Shown here in pieces: positions 1-4,978 of a stretch of 7,914 nt of DNA. The notes under the pieces were generated by a model. That model did not search any database. It saw only the letters and a list, made by a program, of their open reading frames with translations, and was not told the origin of the DNA. Within the stretch, counting starts at the first letter, position 1; the number at the start of each line of letters is the position of its first letter. The position numbers were made by a program, and so were the translations under genes. This DNA is from Anaerobacillus sp. (GTDB lineage: Bacteria > Bacillota > Bacilli > Bacillales_H > Anaerobacillaceae). Where the stretch lies: NCBI GenBank assembly GCA_007120055.1, contig SKOL01000056.1, positions 1-7,914 of the forward strand. Direction: 5' to 3'.

Positions 1-2
1 AG

Positions 3-137
3 CCAATGTTTGATCCACTTTTTTCACACCATCCAGTTATTTCAACAATGTTACAAATCTTGGCGATCGTCGCCGTTATCGCTTTAGGGTGGTTTTTTAA
101 CCACTTTAAAAAGAATAACTTTGAATTTAAAATGTAA
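3..137 (+). CDS. C-terminal end of an unknown membrane protein (5' truncated)
   Basis: An open frame enters at the left edge and stops with TAA at 135-137. It gives about 44 residues: a short start with a histidine pair, a hydrophobic stretch (LQILAIVAVIALGWFF) long enough for one membrane span, then a lysine-rich tail ending EFKM. An ATG at position 6 exists, but too little sequence precedes it to look for a ribosome binding site, so this could be a whole small protein or the tail of a larger one. It converges on spx and shares the terminator at 164-194. I do not recognise the family. The basic tail after the last span would be expected in the cytoplasm. Confidence 0.55.
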   Translation, partial: PMFDPLFSHHPVISTMLQILAIVAVIALGWFFNHFKKNNFEFKM

Positions 138-163
138 CAAGAAAAGCGGAAGCGAAAAAAAAC

Positions 164-194
164 AAAGAGGCGCACATCATAGAGTGGCCTCTTT
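164..194. terminator. Bidirectional Rho-independent terminator between the membrane gene and spx
   Basis: AAAGAGGC (164-171) pairs perfectly with GCCTCTTT (187-194), and CAC/GTG inside extends the stem. On the minus strand the stem is followed by G and eight T (complement of 155-162), a classic U tract ending the spx transcript 16 bases after its stop codon. On the plus strand a looser T-rich run follows, so it may also serve the upstream gene. Confidence 0.85.
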
Positions 195-209
195 AAACTT
201 GTATATTTT

Positions 210-608
210 TTATTCGTTTGCTGCTCTTTGAGCCTCTTGTAAAAAGAAAGAACGAACTTTACGAGGTAAGAAACGACGAATTTCAGCCTCATTATAACCT
301 ACTTGTAATCGTTTCTCATCTAAAATAATTGGTCTACGTAGTATACCAGGATTTTCACTTATAATTTTGAACAGTTGTTGCATTGATAACGAATCAACTT
401 CAACATTCATTTCTTGAAAAACTTTTGAGCGTGTTGAAATAATTTCGTCGGTTCCATCTTCTGTCATTCTTACGACTTCTTTCACTTCTTCGATCGTTAA
501 TGGCTCTGCAAAAATATTTCTCTCAACAAATTCAATGTTATGTTCTTCTAACCACGCTTTAGCTTTTCTACATGATGTACAACTTGGGGATGTAAACAGT
601 TTTACCAT
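210..608 (-). CDS. spx: Transcriptional regulator Spx
   Basis: Spx is an ArsC-fold regulator that binds the alpha subunit C-terminal domain of RNA polymerase. In Bacillus it redirects transcription under thiol and disulfide stress and is degraded by ClpXP with the adaptor YjbH. The 132-residue protein has the family length and opens [20 protein letters not shown], with the redox CxxC at C10/C13. It keeps the G52 region ([14 protein letters not shown]) that contacts the polymerase, and [15 protein letters not shown] with R92. The C terminus reads AANE, where my memory of the B. subtilis protein is LAN; this tail matters for proteolysis. GGGAG lies 9 bases before the ATG. The gene is preceded by its own promoter region (609-880) and lies downstream of yjbC as in B. 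subtilis. Identification is near certain from sequence similarity. Confidence 0.97.
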   Translation of the reverse strand: MVKLFTSPSCTSCRKAKAWLEEHNIEFVERNIFAEPLTIEEVKEVVRMTEDGTDEIISTRSKVFQEMNVEVDSLSMQQLFKIISENPGILRRPIILDEKRLQVGYNEAEIRRFLPRKVRSFFLQEAQRAANE

Positions 609-667
609 TTTCCAATTCTCCCTTCCATTTATCCAACTCAGACTTTTATATATACAATTATTATTAA

Positions 668-689
668 TTGATAATCAGTTGATAATCAA
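668..689. repeat. Tandem 11-bp near-palindromes at the spx transcription start
   Basis: TTGATAATCAG (668-678) is followed directly by TTGATAATCAA (679-689). Each copy is close to palindromic (TTGAT-A-ATCAA). They lie just downstream of the predicted spx -10 box, over the expected start of transcription, a typical place for a repressor. The core resembles half of a Fur/PerR-type box (TGATAATnATTATCA), but I cannot assign a regulator. Confidence 0.5.
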
Positions 690-718
690 ATTATACAATA
701 ATCATTCTAATTTGAACA
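690..718 (-). promoter_or_regulatory. spx promoter with PerR-like box in the spacer
   Basis: On the minus strand a perfect TATAAT (complement of 690-695) lies 17 bases from a weak -35 TGTTCA (713-718). The spacer contains TTAGAATGATTATTG (complement of 696-710), which matches the PerR consensus TTATAATnATTATAA at 11 to 12 of 14 defined positions. In B. subtilis the spx P3 promoter is known to be repressed by PerR and YodB, so the assignment fits the gene. The 5' untranslated region would be roughly 75 bases. Confidence 0.6.
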
Positions 719-751
719 CCCCTGATTGAAAATTAAATAAACAAAATTTAT

Positions 752-769
752 ACACTTTGTACATAGTGT
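752..769. promoter_or_regulatory. 18-bp imperfect palindrome upstream of spx
   Basis: ACACTTTGTACATAGTGT is symmetric at 16 of 18 positions and is centred on TGTACA. It lies about 35 bp upstream of the predicted spx -35 region, where an activator or a second repressor could bind. I do not recognise the motif. AT-rich intergenic DNA yields such symmetry by chance fairly often. Confidence 0.35.
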
Positions 770-880
770 TAACTAATTCTTCCCTTTTATCTCATACCCT
801 TTCACTTCTTAGATAAAACATATTTTTAAAAAATTTTTAATAATGAATTTCATCATATGTTTTTCATTGTAATAAAATAA

Positions 881-922
881 GGGACAGCCCCCAAAAGTGT
901 CATACACTTATGGGACTGTCCC
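881..922. terminator. GGGACAG/CTGTCCC hairpin, terminator-like and possibly a dispersed repeat
   Basis: GGGACAG (881-887) pairs with CTGTCCC (916-922). Inside, AAGTGT (895-900) pairs with ACACTT (904-909) around a CAT loop, and CCC/GGG can bridge the two. On + the stem is followed by GTTTTTATTT, on - by TTATTTTATT, so it can act in both directions. It lies 18 bases after the stop of the small minus-strand gene and so probably ends the yjbC transcript before the spx promoter. From memory, hairpins of this sequence recur in Bacillaceae intergenic regions; this was not checked. Confidence 0.7.
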
Positions 923-940
923 GTTTTTATTTCAATACTC

Positions 941-1069
941 TTATGCTGTTGTTTTTGTGTTTGATGATACTGGATTTCTACCTGGGAGTCGTTTTAATCC
1001 TGGTAATTTCTTTTTTAATTCCTTTAAAATTTCTCTTTTCTTTTTACGCTTTTTATCTCTTCCTTTCAT
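941..1069 (-). CDS. Small lysine/arginine-rich protein, 42 residues
   Basis: A complete short gene runs on the minus strand from ATG at 1069-1067 to TAA at 943-941. AGAGGAAGGTG sits about 6 bases before the ATG, a good Bacillus ribosome binding site, which is the main reason to believe it. The product begins MKGRDKKRKKKREILKELKK and continues with a proline/glycine-rich middle (LPGLKRLPGRNP) and a polar tail ending TKTTA. Nineteen of the first 27 residues are not hydrophobic, most of them Lys/Arg, which suggests binding to nucleic acid or another polyanion; this is inference only. It starts 46 bases after the yjbC stop in the same orientation and is followed by a terminator, so it is probably the last gene of the yjbC transcript. 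I do not recognise a family. Confidence 0.6.
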   Translation of the reverse strand: MKGRDKKRKKKREILKELKKKLPGLKRLPGRNPVSSNTKTTA

Positions 1070-1115
1070 GTTAGACACCTTCCTCTTTCTTAAGATTCAG
1101 TACCGCCTGTTAATT

Positions 1116-1670
1116 TTAGTTATTTTTGGATTCGTTATAAGAAAGTACCTCGTCCACATCTTGATAGGATTCACCGTAAAGTTGTTCATCTTTATACGTA
1201 TGAATCATTTCATACGTTTGCTTCATTTTTTCATAGATCGTCTCTTCATCATCGTCTTCTGGCGACCAAAATAAAATTTCTAATTCAGTAATTTCCTTCG
1301 TGGCTAGTGATCTACGTTGATAGCCGATTGATTTTGCATGATGAAACCCTTCTCGTTCATAAAAATTCAACCTTTTTTCCGTATCTGTATCCTCATAATT
1401 AACAGGCTCTACCTCAAGGATGATCGGTTTTTGTTTTAGTTTAAGTTTATTTAATAACTTTTTCCCTAAACCTTGGCCTCTTGCATCTTTTGAGACGAAC
1501 AAGTAATCGATAAAGATGAAGTCGTCCATCTCTACATACATCATAACATGATGTGGCCCTTCATCCTTGTGATAAATGTTACCTTTTTCTTTTAATAAAA
1601 GTTCCATATGCTCTTTTGATTTCATTTCCTCTATTGGGAAATATTGATTGAGCTTCTCATACCAATTCAT
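1116..1670 (-). CDS. yjbC: GNAT-family N-acetyltransferase, YjbC type
   Basis: This 184-residue protein matches B. subtilis YjbC, the gene just upstream of spx there, in its opening (MNWYEKLNQYFPIEEMKS), its length and its position. The GNAT acetyl-CoA pyrophosphate loop is RGQGLG at residues 64-69, in the context DYLFVSKDARGQGLGKKLL. The tail after about residue 135 is acidic and helical (SPEDDDEETIYEKMKQ, then YKDEQLYGESYQDVDEV). The acetylated substrate is unknown. I chose ATG at 1670 because GGAGG lies 5 bases before it; a TTG four codons upstream overlaps that ribosome binding site and is unlikely to be used. In B. subtilis yjbC and spx can be cotranscribed; here a hairpin at 881-922 separates them. 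Confidence 0.85.
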   Translation of the reverse strand: MNWYEKLNQYFPIEEMKSKEHMELLLKEKGNIYHKDEGPHHVMMYVEMDDFIFIDYLFVSKDARGQGLGKKLLNKLKLKQKPIILEVEPVNYEDTDTEKRLNFYEREGFHHAKSIGYQRRSLATKEITELEILFWSPEDDDEETIYEKMKQTYEMIHTYKDEQLYGESYQDVDEVLSYNESKNN

Positions 1671-1720
1671 GTTAACCTCCAAGTCTTTCCCCTTTAAATA
1701 TAATACATGTCTTCATTAAT

Positions 1721-1748
1721 AGTATATGCTTAATCGCAATTTTGTTAA
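1721..1748 (-). promoter_or_regulatory. Predicted SigA promoter of yjbC
   Basis: On the minus strand TTAACA (complement of 1743-1748, 5 of 6 consensus bases) is separated by 16 bp from TATACT (complement of 1721-1726, 5 of 6). This gives a leader of about 45 bases before the yjbC start. It begins right after the terminator of the upstream gene. In B. subtilis this promoter region also responds to stress sigma factors; I see no clear SigW/SigM or SigB motif here. Confidence 0.5.
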
Positions 1749-1753
1749 ACAAA

Positions 1754-1787
1754 AACGCAAGTGAAATTTAATCATTCCACTTGCGTT
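1754..1787 (-). terminator. Rho-independent terminator of the glycoside hydrolase operon
   Basis: AACGCAAGTG (1754-1763) pairs perfectly with CACTTGCGTT (1778-1787) around a 14-base loop. On the minus strand the stem runs into TTTGTTT. It lies 82 bases after the stop of the glycoside hydrolase-like gene and isolates it from yjbC. Confidence 0.8.
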
Positions 1788-1869
1788 AGGCTGTTTTAGA
1801 AACGCTCCCATACATGTAAAGGAAATATCTATTTAAACGTATTGCACTAAGACAACATAAAAGTTAGCA

Positions 1870-3078
1870 TTAGTCGTCTAAACCTATTTTATAATCTACA
1901 TTTGGAGTATAGCGATTGCCGGCATTCCATAGAAGGAATTCGTAAATGCCGTTTTTATAAAGAGCTTTAATTTGAGCTTCCACTTCTTCTTTCCCGTAAA
2001 CTCGATAATTCCCAGCCCCTAAATAAGATGCTGTAAAATCCTGGAGCCACGGCCTTGATACTGGTTGATTTTCTAATTTGGCTAATAATTCATTTTCAAC
2101 TTGTGCATAAGCATCCACGAGTTCATACGGATGTAAATCTGGCTTAGCAATTCCAAAATAAGATGTCCAATGACTTGGGTAAATCATCGAAGAAATAACA
2201 TCTACATTTTCAGAAATTCTCGAAAAGTTTTGCCCAATACCCGGAGCTTCAGAAATGGTAGCTGCATACCCAAAAATATCTACAGAAACATCTACGTCAT
2301 AAGGTTGCAACTGTTCTCTTGCATAAGCAACAAAGTCAGTAACAGCGTCAACTCGTTTTTGGACATTGTCGTCTCCATCAGTGTATTCTCCAACACTGTA
2401 GGTTAGTATTTCATCTCTTCTTTCAAACCCTTCTGGGAAACGAACGTAATCAAATTGAATTTCTTTAAATCCCATTTGTGCAGCTTTTTCAGCGATGGCT
2501 ACGTTATACTCCCATACCTCTTTTAAAAATGGATTAACGAACGCCTCACCACGACGATTTTTCCAAACTTCACCATCTTGTGTGAATGATAAGTCTGGAC
2601 GCTTTTCTGCCAATACAGAATCTTTAAATACGACAATACGGGCAATCGGATAAATTTCATGTTCCTCAAGTCGTTTCATCATTGCTTCAGGATCTCGGAT
2701 GTATCGTTTACTAATATCTAAAAATGGTGATTCTTCGTTATCAGGAATATAAGTTAAATAACCGAAGTCGTCCTTGATGTCAATAACCATTGAATTTAAG
2801 TCAGAAGTGTCGATTAAATCAATGAGCGACTCAAATCTTTGGCCACCAGCTGAATGTCCAGTGACATAAATGCCACGAACTGCATCTGGATACTCAAAAT
2901 GGTAACCTGACTGAAATATAAATCTTTCCATTCTTTCTGGAAGTTCCGGTTGCTTTAATTCACTTACCTTAATAGCGTGATCCGTCACTTTTTTATCAGT
3001 TTCGGCGAATGTAACTGTTGTAATTCCAATTAAAAAAATAAATAGAAGTGATATCGTTACCTTCAAAGTTTTCCCCAT
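1870..3078 (-). CDS. Secreted putative glycoside hydrolase (DUF4015 family)
   Basis: The 402-residue protein starts with a signal peptide: basic MGKTLK, a hydrophobic core (ISLLFIFLIGITTV) and a likely cut after TFA at residue 25, so it should act outside the membrane. The rest looks like the DUF4015 putative glycoside hydrolase barrel. RGIYVTGHSAGG lies at 68-79, IDIKDDFG at 99-106 and FDYVRFP at 209-215; the acidic residues D100, D103 and D210 are candidates for the active site. The substrate is not known; a cell-wall or exopolysaccharide glycan is a reasonable guess from secretion. No transmembrane or cell-wall sorting signal follows the signal peptide. GAGG lies about 9 bases before the ATG. 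The gene begins 25 bases after the helix-turn-helix gene, so the two form an operon ending at 1754-1787. Confidence 0.85.
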   Translation of the reverse strand: MGKTLKVTISLLFIFLIGITTVTFAETDKKVTDHAIKVSELKQPELPERMERFIFQSGYHFEYPDAVRGIYVTGHSAGGQRFESLIDLIDTSDLNSMVIDIKDDFGYLTYIPDNEESPFLDISKRYIRDPEAMMKRLEEHEIYPIARIVVFKDSVLAEKRPDLSFTQDGEVWKNRRGEAFVNPFLKEVWEYNVAIAEKAAQMGFKEIQFDYVRFPEGFERRDEILTYSVGEYTDGDDNVQKRVDAVTDFVAYAREQLQPYDVDVSVDIFGYAATISEAPGIGQNFSRISENVDVISSMIYPSHWTSYFGIAKPDLHPYELVDAYAQVENELLAKLENQPVSRPWLQDFTASYLGAGNYRVYGKEEVEAQIKALYKNGIYEFLLWNAGNRYTPNVDYKIGLDD

Positions 3079-3103
3079 CTGCCATTACCTCAATTCTAGT
3101 CTA

Positions 3104-3334
3104 TTAATCTTCGTCTTTCACATCAATATCTGCTGGGATGTCTTCCGCTTGTTCTTCCTTCCATAATAAGATCTGTTTTTCAATATTTTCCCTTGTCGTT
3201 GAAAATTGATCTTTGTTCACTAAATATTGATTTCCATCATGGACAGCCCGAACATTCCCTGCTTTTATTTGCTGAAAAACGTAGTCTGGTGACAAATGTA
3301 AATAGTCTGCAATTTCTTTAATTGTTACATACAT
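3104..3334 (-). CDS. Small helix-turn-helix (excisionase/MerR-like) DNA-binding protein
   Basis: This 76-residue protein opens MYVTIKEIADYLHLSPDYVF, then QQIKAGNVRAVHDGNQYLVNKDQF. The pattern of helix, turn, helix (VTIKEIADYLHLSPDYVFQQIKAG) and a short wing (RAVHDGNQYLV) is that of the HTH_17 excisionase-like domain. The tail is a charged helix and an acidic end (DIPADIDVKDED). GGAGGG precedes two consecutive ATG codons (3337-3335 and 3334-3332); the second gives the better 7-base spacing, but the first is possible. A longer frame starting at 3388 would include the ribosome binding site and is unlikely. No recombinase or phage gene is near, so it is probably a chromosomal regulator rather than a true excisionase. 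It is cotranscribed with the secreted glycoside hydrolase-like gene, which may be its target. Confidence 0.82.
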   Translation of the reverse strand: MYVTIKEIADYLHLSPDYVFQQIKAGNVRAVHDGNQYLVNKDQFSTTRENIEKQILLWKEEQAEDIPADIDVKDED

Positions 3335-3379
3335 CATGATCCCTCCACTTTTCAGCTTTTTTAATCTCTTTATATTAGA

Positions 3380-3408
3380 ATTATACAATTGTTCGCAATG
3401 AATACCAA
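3380..3408 (-). promoter_or_regulatory. Predicted SigA promoter of the HTH-glycoside hydrolase operon
   Basis: On the minus strand TTGGTA (complement of 3403-3408, 4 of 6) and a perfect TATAAT (complement of 3380-3385) are separated by 17 bp. The leader to the HTH gene would be about 40 bases. Confidence 0.6.
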
Positions 3409-3484
3409 TAAGTTAAATAAAAAAAAAGACATTTTTTGACGGAATACAACATTTTTTACAAATCATAATTTTGCTTATTAACTT

Positions 3485-3501
3485 CACTTGCATCGCAAGT
3501 G
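3485..3501. promoter_or_regulatory. Inverted repeat over the -35 of the HD-domain gene
   Basis: CACTTGC (3485-3491), ATC, GCAAGTG (3495-3501) form perfect 7-bp arms around a 3-bp centre. They cover the -35 element at 3488-3493, so a repressor bound here would block the promoter. No known regulator is recognised. The site lies between two divergent genes, one of which encodes a DNA-binding protein. Confidence 0.4.
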
Positions 3502-3516
3502 TGACGTATGTATAAT
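3488..3516 (+). promoter_or_regulatory. Predicted SigA promoter of the HD-domain gene
   Basis: A perfect TATAAT (3511-3516) lies 17 bp after TTGCAT (3488-3493). The -35 is weak (first three bases match), which suggests help from an activator or a low basal level. The predicted leader is about 50 bases. Confidence 0.55.
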
Positions 3517-3574
3517 AGTAAAAATATCTATCTGAACATTAGCTGAAAAAACTAAAATTCTTTGAGGAGGGAAA

Positions 3575-4114
3575 ATGATGAGAGACGTAACTTTACGATC
3601 AATTTTCGAACATCGAATCACCCAAAAATATGTAAAAAGAGCTGGAATGTCTCATGCAATAGCTGTAGCTTATCATGCATTTAACCTCTCAAAAGAGTAT
3701 CGTGTGAACCCCGATTTAGCTACGAAGGCGGCTTTTTTGCACGATATTGGACATTATACGTGGTATCGAGATGGAAAATGGGATTATGAGCTTTATAAGA
3801 AAAATGATATTCATGCAATTAAAGGGGCAGAAAGGGCTCATAAATTGCTAATACGACTTGGGGAACATCCTGAAAAAGCTAAAAAAATTGCCTTAGCGAT
3901 ATTACTTCATACTGATTCCTACTTGCCTAAAGGAGAACTTGACTTAGAACCTTTACAAAAAGTTGTTGCTCAAGCAGACGAAATGGATGAAGAGCCTGGA
4001 GGAAACCATCATTATCGGACAATTGATGATGAAAAGGCTCGGTCACTTATCTCGAAACTTGATCAAAAAATTGACGTAGAACTGCACCAATATAATGAAA
4101 TCGCTAATCACTAA
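3575..4114 (+). CDS. HD-domain protein (putative metal-dependent phosphohydrolase)
   Basis: The 179-residue product has the HD superfamily metal-site pattern: H27, H56-D57 in AAFLHDIGH, H80, H112 in LLHTDSY, and D135 in QADEMDE. This spread (H...HD...H...H...D) fits a metal-dependent HD phosphohydrolase that may bind two metals and act on nucleotides or other phosphate esters; the substrate cannot be read from the sequence. No signal peptide or membrane segment is present, so it is cytoplasmic. There is no RelA/SpoT or GGDEF partner domain. GAGGAGGG lies 4 bases before two consecutive ATG codons (3575 and 3578). The gene is alone on its strand: divergent from the HTH operon and followed by hairpin repeats, the first of which ends in a T run that may stop its transcript. 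Confidence 0.82.
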   Translation: MMRDVTLRSIFEHRITQKYVKRAGMSHAIAVAYHAFNLSKEYRVNPDLATKAAFLHDIGHYTWYRDGKWDYELYKKNDIHAIKGAERAHKLLIRLGEHPEKAKKIALAILLHTDSYLPKGELDLEPLQKVVAQADEMDEEPGGNHHYRTIDDEKARSLISKLDQKIDVELHQYNEIANH

Positions 4115-4132
4115 TGTACTTTTAAAAATTCG

Positions 4133-4339
4133 CATACAAAACGCGCATGACGAAGCATCGCCACCATTTAATACGGAAAAGTCGAATGATTTCCTTCACT
4201 TCGCTTTGAAGATACTGACCTCAATCACATCATGGCACGCTTCTTAGCAAAGGCTCCGTGCTGCTTTGCGACGAGTAACCGCAGGATCACCTTCTAACGA
4301 ATCTCAGAAGCTCGTTCACGAAATGATTCGACTTTTTTA
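4133..4339 (+). repeat. Modular hairpin repeat, long copy
   Basis: The element starts CATACAAAACGCGCATGACG and is bounded by the arms AAAAGTCGAATGATTTC (4177-4193) and GAAATGATTCGACTTTT (4320-4336), which pair at 16 of 17 positions and run into six T (4333-4338). Between the arms lies a module of about 80 bases (4210-4288) with TGACCTCAATCACATCATG and GCGACGAGTAACCGCAGGA, shared with the copy at 7750-7914. Inside it GGCACG (4234-4239) can pair with CGTGCT. The copy at 7623-7749 is nearly the same but lacks this module. No reading frame is present. Its T run may end the HD-gene transcript. Confidence 0.8.
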
Positions 4340-4463
4340 TACCAAGCCCTCATGAGGATGTATCGCAACCATATATAATGTAAAATTGGTGGTGGATTTT
4401 CTTTCCCTTCACTGTAAACTTCTATCGAATTTTAAAGGCTCGTGAAAGAAAATCCACCACCAA
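4340..4463 (+). repeat. Modular hairpin repeat, divergent copy with a different 20-bp stem
   Basis: This copy follows the previous one directly and keeps its plan: TACCAAGCCCTCATGAGGAT, then ATCGCAACCAT, a left arm, a loop with CCCTTCACTGTAAA and AAAGGCTCGT, and a right arm. The arms are entirely different in sequence: TTGGTGGTGGATTTTCTTTC (4386-4405) and its perfect complement at 4444-4463. There is no T run after it. Confidence 0.7.
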
Positions 4464-4474
4464 GTATCTATTTA

Positions 4475-4530
4475 CATACAAAACCAACTTGACGATTTTA
4501 TCATCTACATGATAAATTTAATTCAATAAA
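4475..4530 (+). repeat. Decayed start of a further modular repeat copy
   Basis: CATACAAAACCAACTTGACG (4475-4494) followed by TTTTATCATCTA resembles the start of the copy at 7750 (ACAAAACCAGCATGACGG, then ATCACCATCTA). No hairpin arm follows. The predicted promoter of the riboswitch lies within it. Confidence 0.4.
4489..4517 (+). promoter_or_regulatory. Predicted promoter of the yybP-ykoY riboswitch transcript
   Basis: TTGACG (4489-4494, 5 of 6) is followed after 17 bp by ATAAAT (4512-4517); a TG precedes TAAATT if the -10 is read one base later. Transcription would start about 15 to 20 bases before the aptamer, as expected for a riboswitch. Confidence 0.5.
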
Positions 4531-4540
4531 TGAATAAGCC

Positions 4541-4648
4541 CAAAAAGGGGAGTAGCGACCACTAGGTTAATGAGTCGTCATGACGGTGATGTTTTTTCAC
4601 TCGGTTCATTAAGCTTTGTATGCATACAAAGTACGCAAGACCTTTTTA
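4541..4648 (+). promoter_or_regulatory. yybP-ykoY (manganese) riboswitch aptamer
   Basis: The sequence holds the diagnostic GGGGAGTAGCG (4547-4557) and GCAAGACCTTT (4635-4645) elements of the yybP-ykoY family. P1 is AAAAAGG (4542-4548) with CCTTTTT (4641-4647). Between lie a short ACC/GGT hairpin (4558-4566), a long arm closed by TAATGA/TCATTA with the GTCGTCA and ACTCGG elements, and a perfect hairpin CTTTGTATG/CATACAAAG (4614-4631). The order and core bases match the Lactococcus and B. subtilis ykoY aptamers as I remember them. The family binds Mn2+ and turns on cation exporters. The switch partner is the terminator at 4637-4717, whose left arm includes the P1 3' strand. Confidence 0.93.
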
Positions 4649-4717
4649 TGAAAGTACATTTTAGTTTGTTTTCGATACTTACTAAATGTATTTTCATAAA
4701 AAGGTCTTTTTCTTTTT
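4637..4717 (+). terminator. Riboswitch expression platform: long intrinsic terminator
   Basis: Arms of 25 bp (4637-4661 and 4684-4708) pair with a single G-U, followed by a long T-rich tract (TTTTCTTTTTTT). The left arm begins with AAGACCTTTTT, so it contains CCTTTTT (4641-4647), the 3' strand of the aptamer P1. P1 and the terminator therefore exclude each other: ligand-bound aptamer should allow read-through, as for other ON-type yybP-ykoY switches. At 25 bp the stem is longer than most intrinsic terminators. Confidence 0.9.
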
Positions 4718-4842
4718 TTGTTACACTGTCAAAATTTATTAGTTAAAACGGAAGTGGTATTAAAAAAACTAAGGCTTTCGCCATGTTAGTCAGTGAGTTA
4801 ATTTTCCCAATTTATTTTTATGTTTTTTTCTTTACTTTATTG
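4718..4842 (+). other. AT-rich spacer between the two leader structures
   Basis: No gene is seen. ACTAAGGC (4768-4775) can fold with GCC and TTAGT (4780-4790) into a small hairpin, followed by T-rich DNA at 4811-4840. A TGGTATTAA sequence (4755-4763) could be an extended -10 box but has no good -35. It is thus unclear whether the second leader structure has its own promoter or depends on read-through from the riboswitch. Confidence 0.35.
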
Positions 4843-4963
4843 AGTGAATTTCATAATTACTAAAAACGAGCCACATCAAGCAATATATAGTTTGCGAAGG
4901 GTTCTGGCGCAACTATATATTGATCTTAGTGGCGAGAATAATGAATTATGAAATTCATTATTT
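4843..4963 (+). promoter_or_regulatory. Second structured leader of the exchanger gene, class not recognised
   Basis: Nested pairings fill 120 bases up to the ribosome binding site. P1 is 4845-4858 with 4944-4957 (14 perfect bp). P2 is GCCAC (4870-4874) with GTGGC (4929-4933), flanked outside by GA on both strands (4868-4869, 4934-4935), the pattern of tandem sheared G-A pairs. AAG/CTT (4878-4880, 4925-4927) lies next, then P3 CAATATATAGTT (4881-4892) with AACTATATATTG (4911-4922), extended by GCG/CGC and capped by AAGGGTTCTGG. A competing hairpin TAATGAATT/AATTCATTA (4939-4947, 4952-4960) uses the 3' strand of P1 and ends next to AGGAGGA (4964-4970). This is the layout of a riboswitch, but I cannot match it to a class. 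Confidence 0.65.
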
Positions 4964-4978
4964 AGGAGGAGTTTTAAG

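Noticed and set aside
535..729. Plus-strand open frame of 64 codons over the spx start
   Set aside because: It overlaps the 5' part of spx and its promoter on the other strand and has no ribosome binding site.
897..1274. Plus-strand open frame of 125 codons
   Set aside because: It runs antisense to yjbC and the small basic gene, starts inside the GGGACAG hairpin, is rich in Phe/Leu as expected for the complement of AT-rich genes, and has no ribosome binding site.
2170..2406. Plus-strand open frame of 78 codons
   Set aside because: It lies entirely antisense to the secreted glycoside hydrolase-like gene and has no supporting signals.
3335..3388. Longer N terminus for the HTH protein, starting at 3388
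   Set aside because: The extra codons include the strong ribosome binding site (GGAGGG) and overlap the predicted -10 region, so translation most likely starts at 3337 or 3334.
4614..4631. Perfect 18-bp palindrome CTTTGTATGCATACAAAG as a protein operator
   Set aside because: It occupies the place of the last hairpin of the yybP-ykoY aptamer, where a CATACGAAAGTATG-type stem is expected, so the riboswitch explains it.
4893..4910. Apical part of the second leader as a guanidine (ykkC) riboswitch core, because of AAGGGTTCTGG
   Set aside because: It only loosely resembles the ykkC AGGGTTCCG element, and the remaining conserved ykkC parts are not present.
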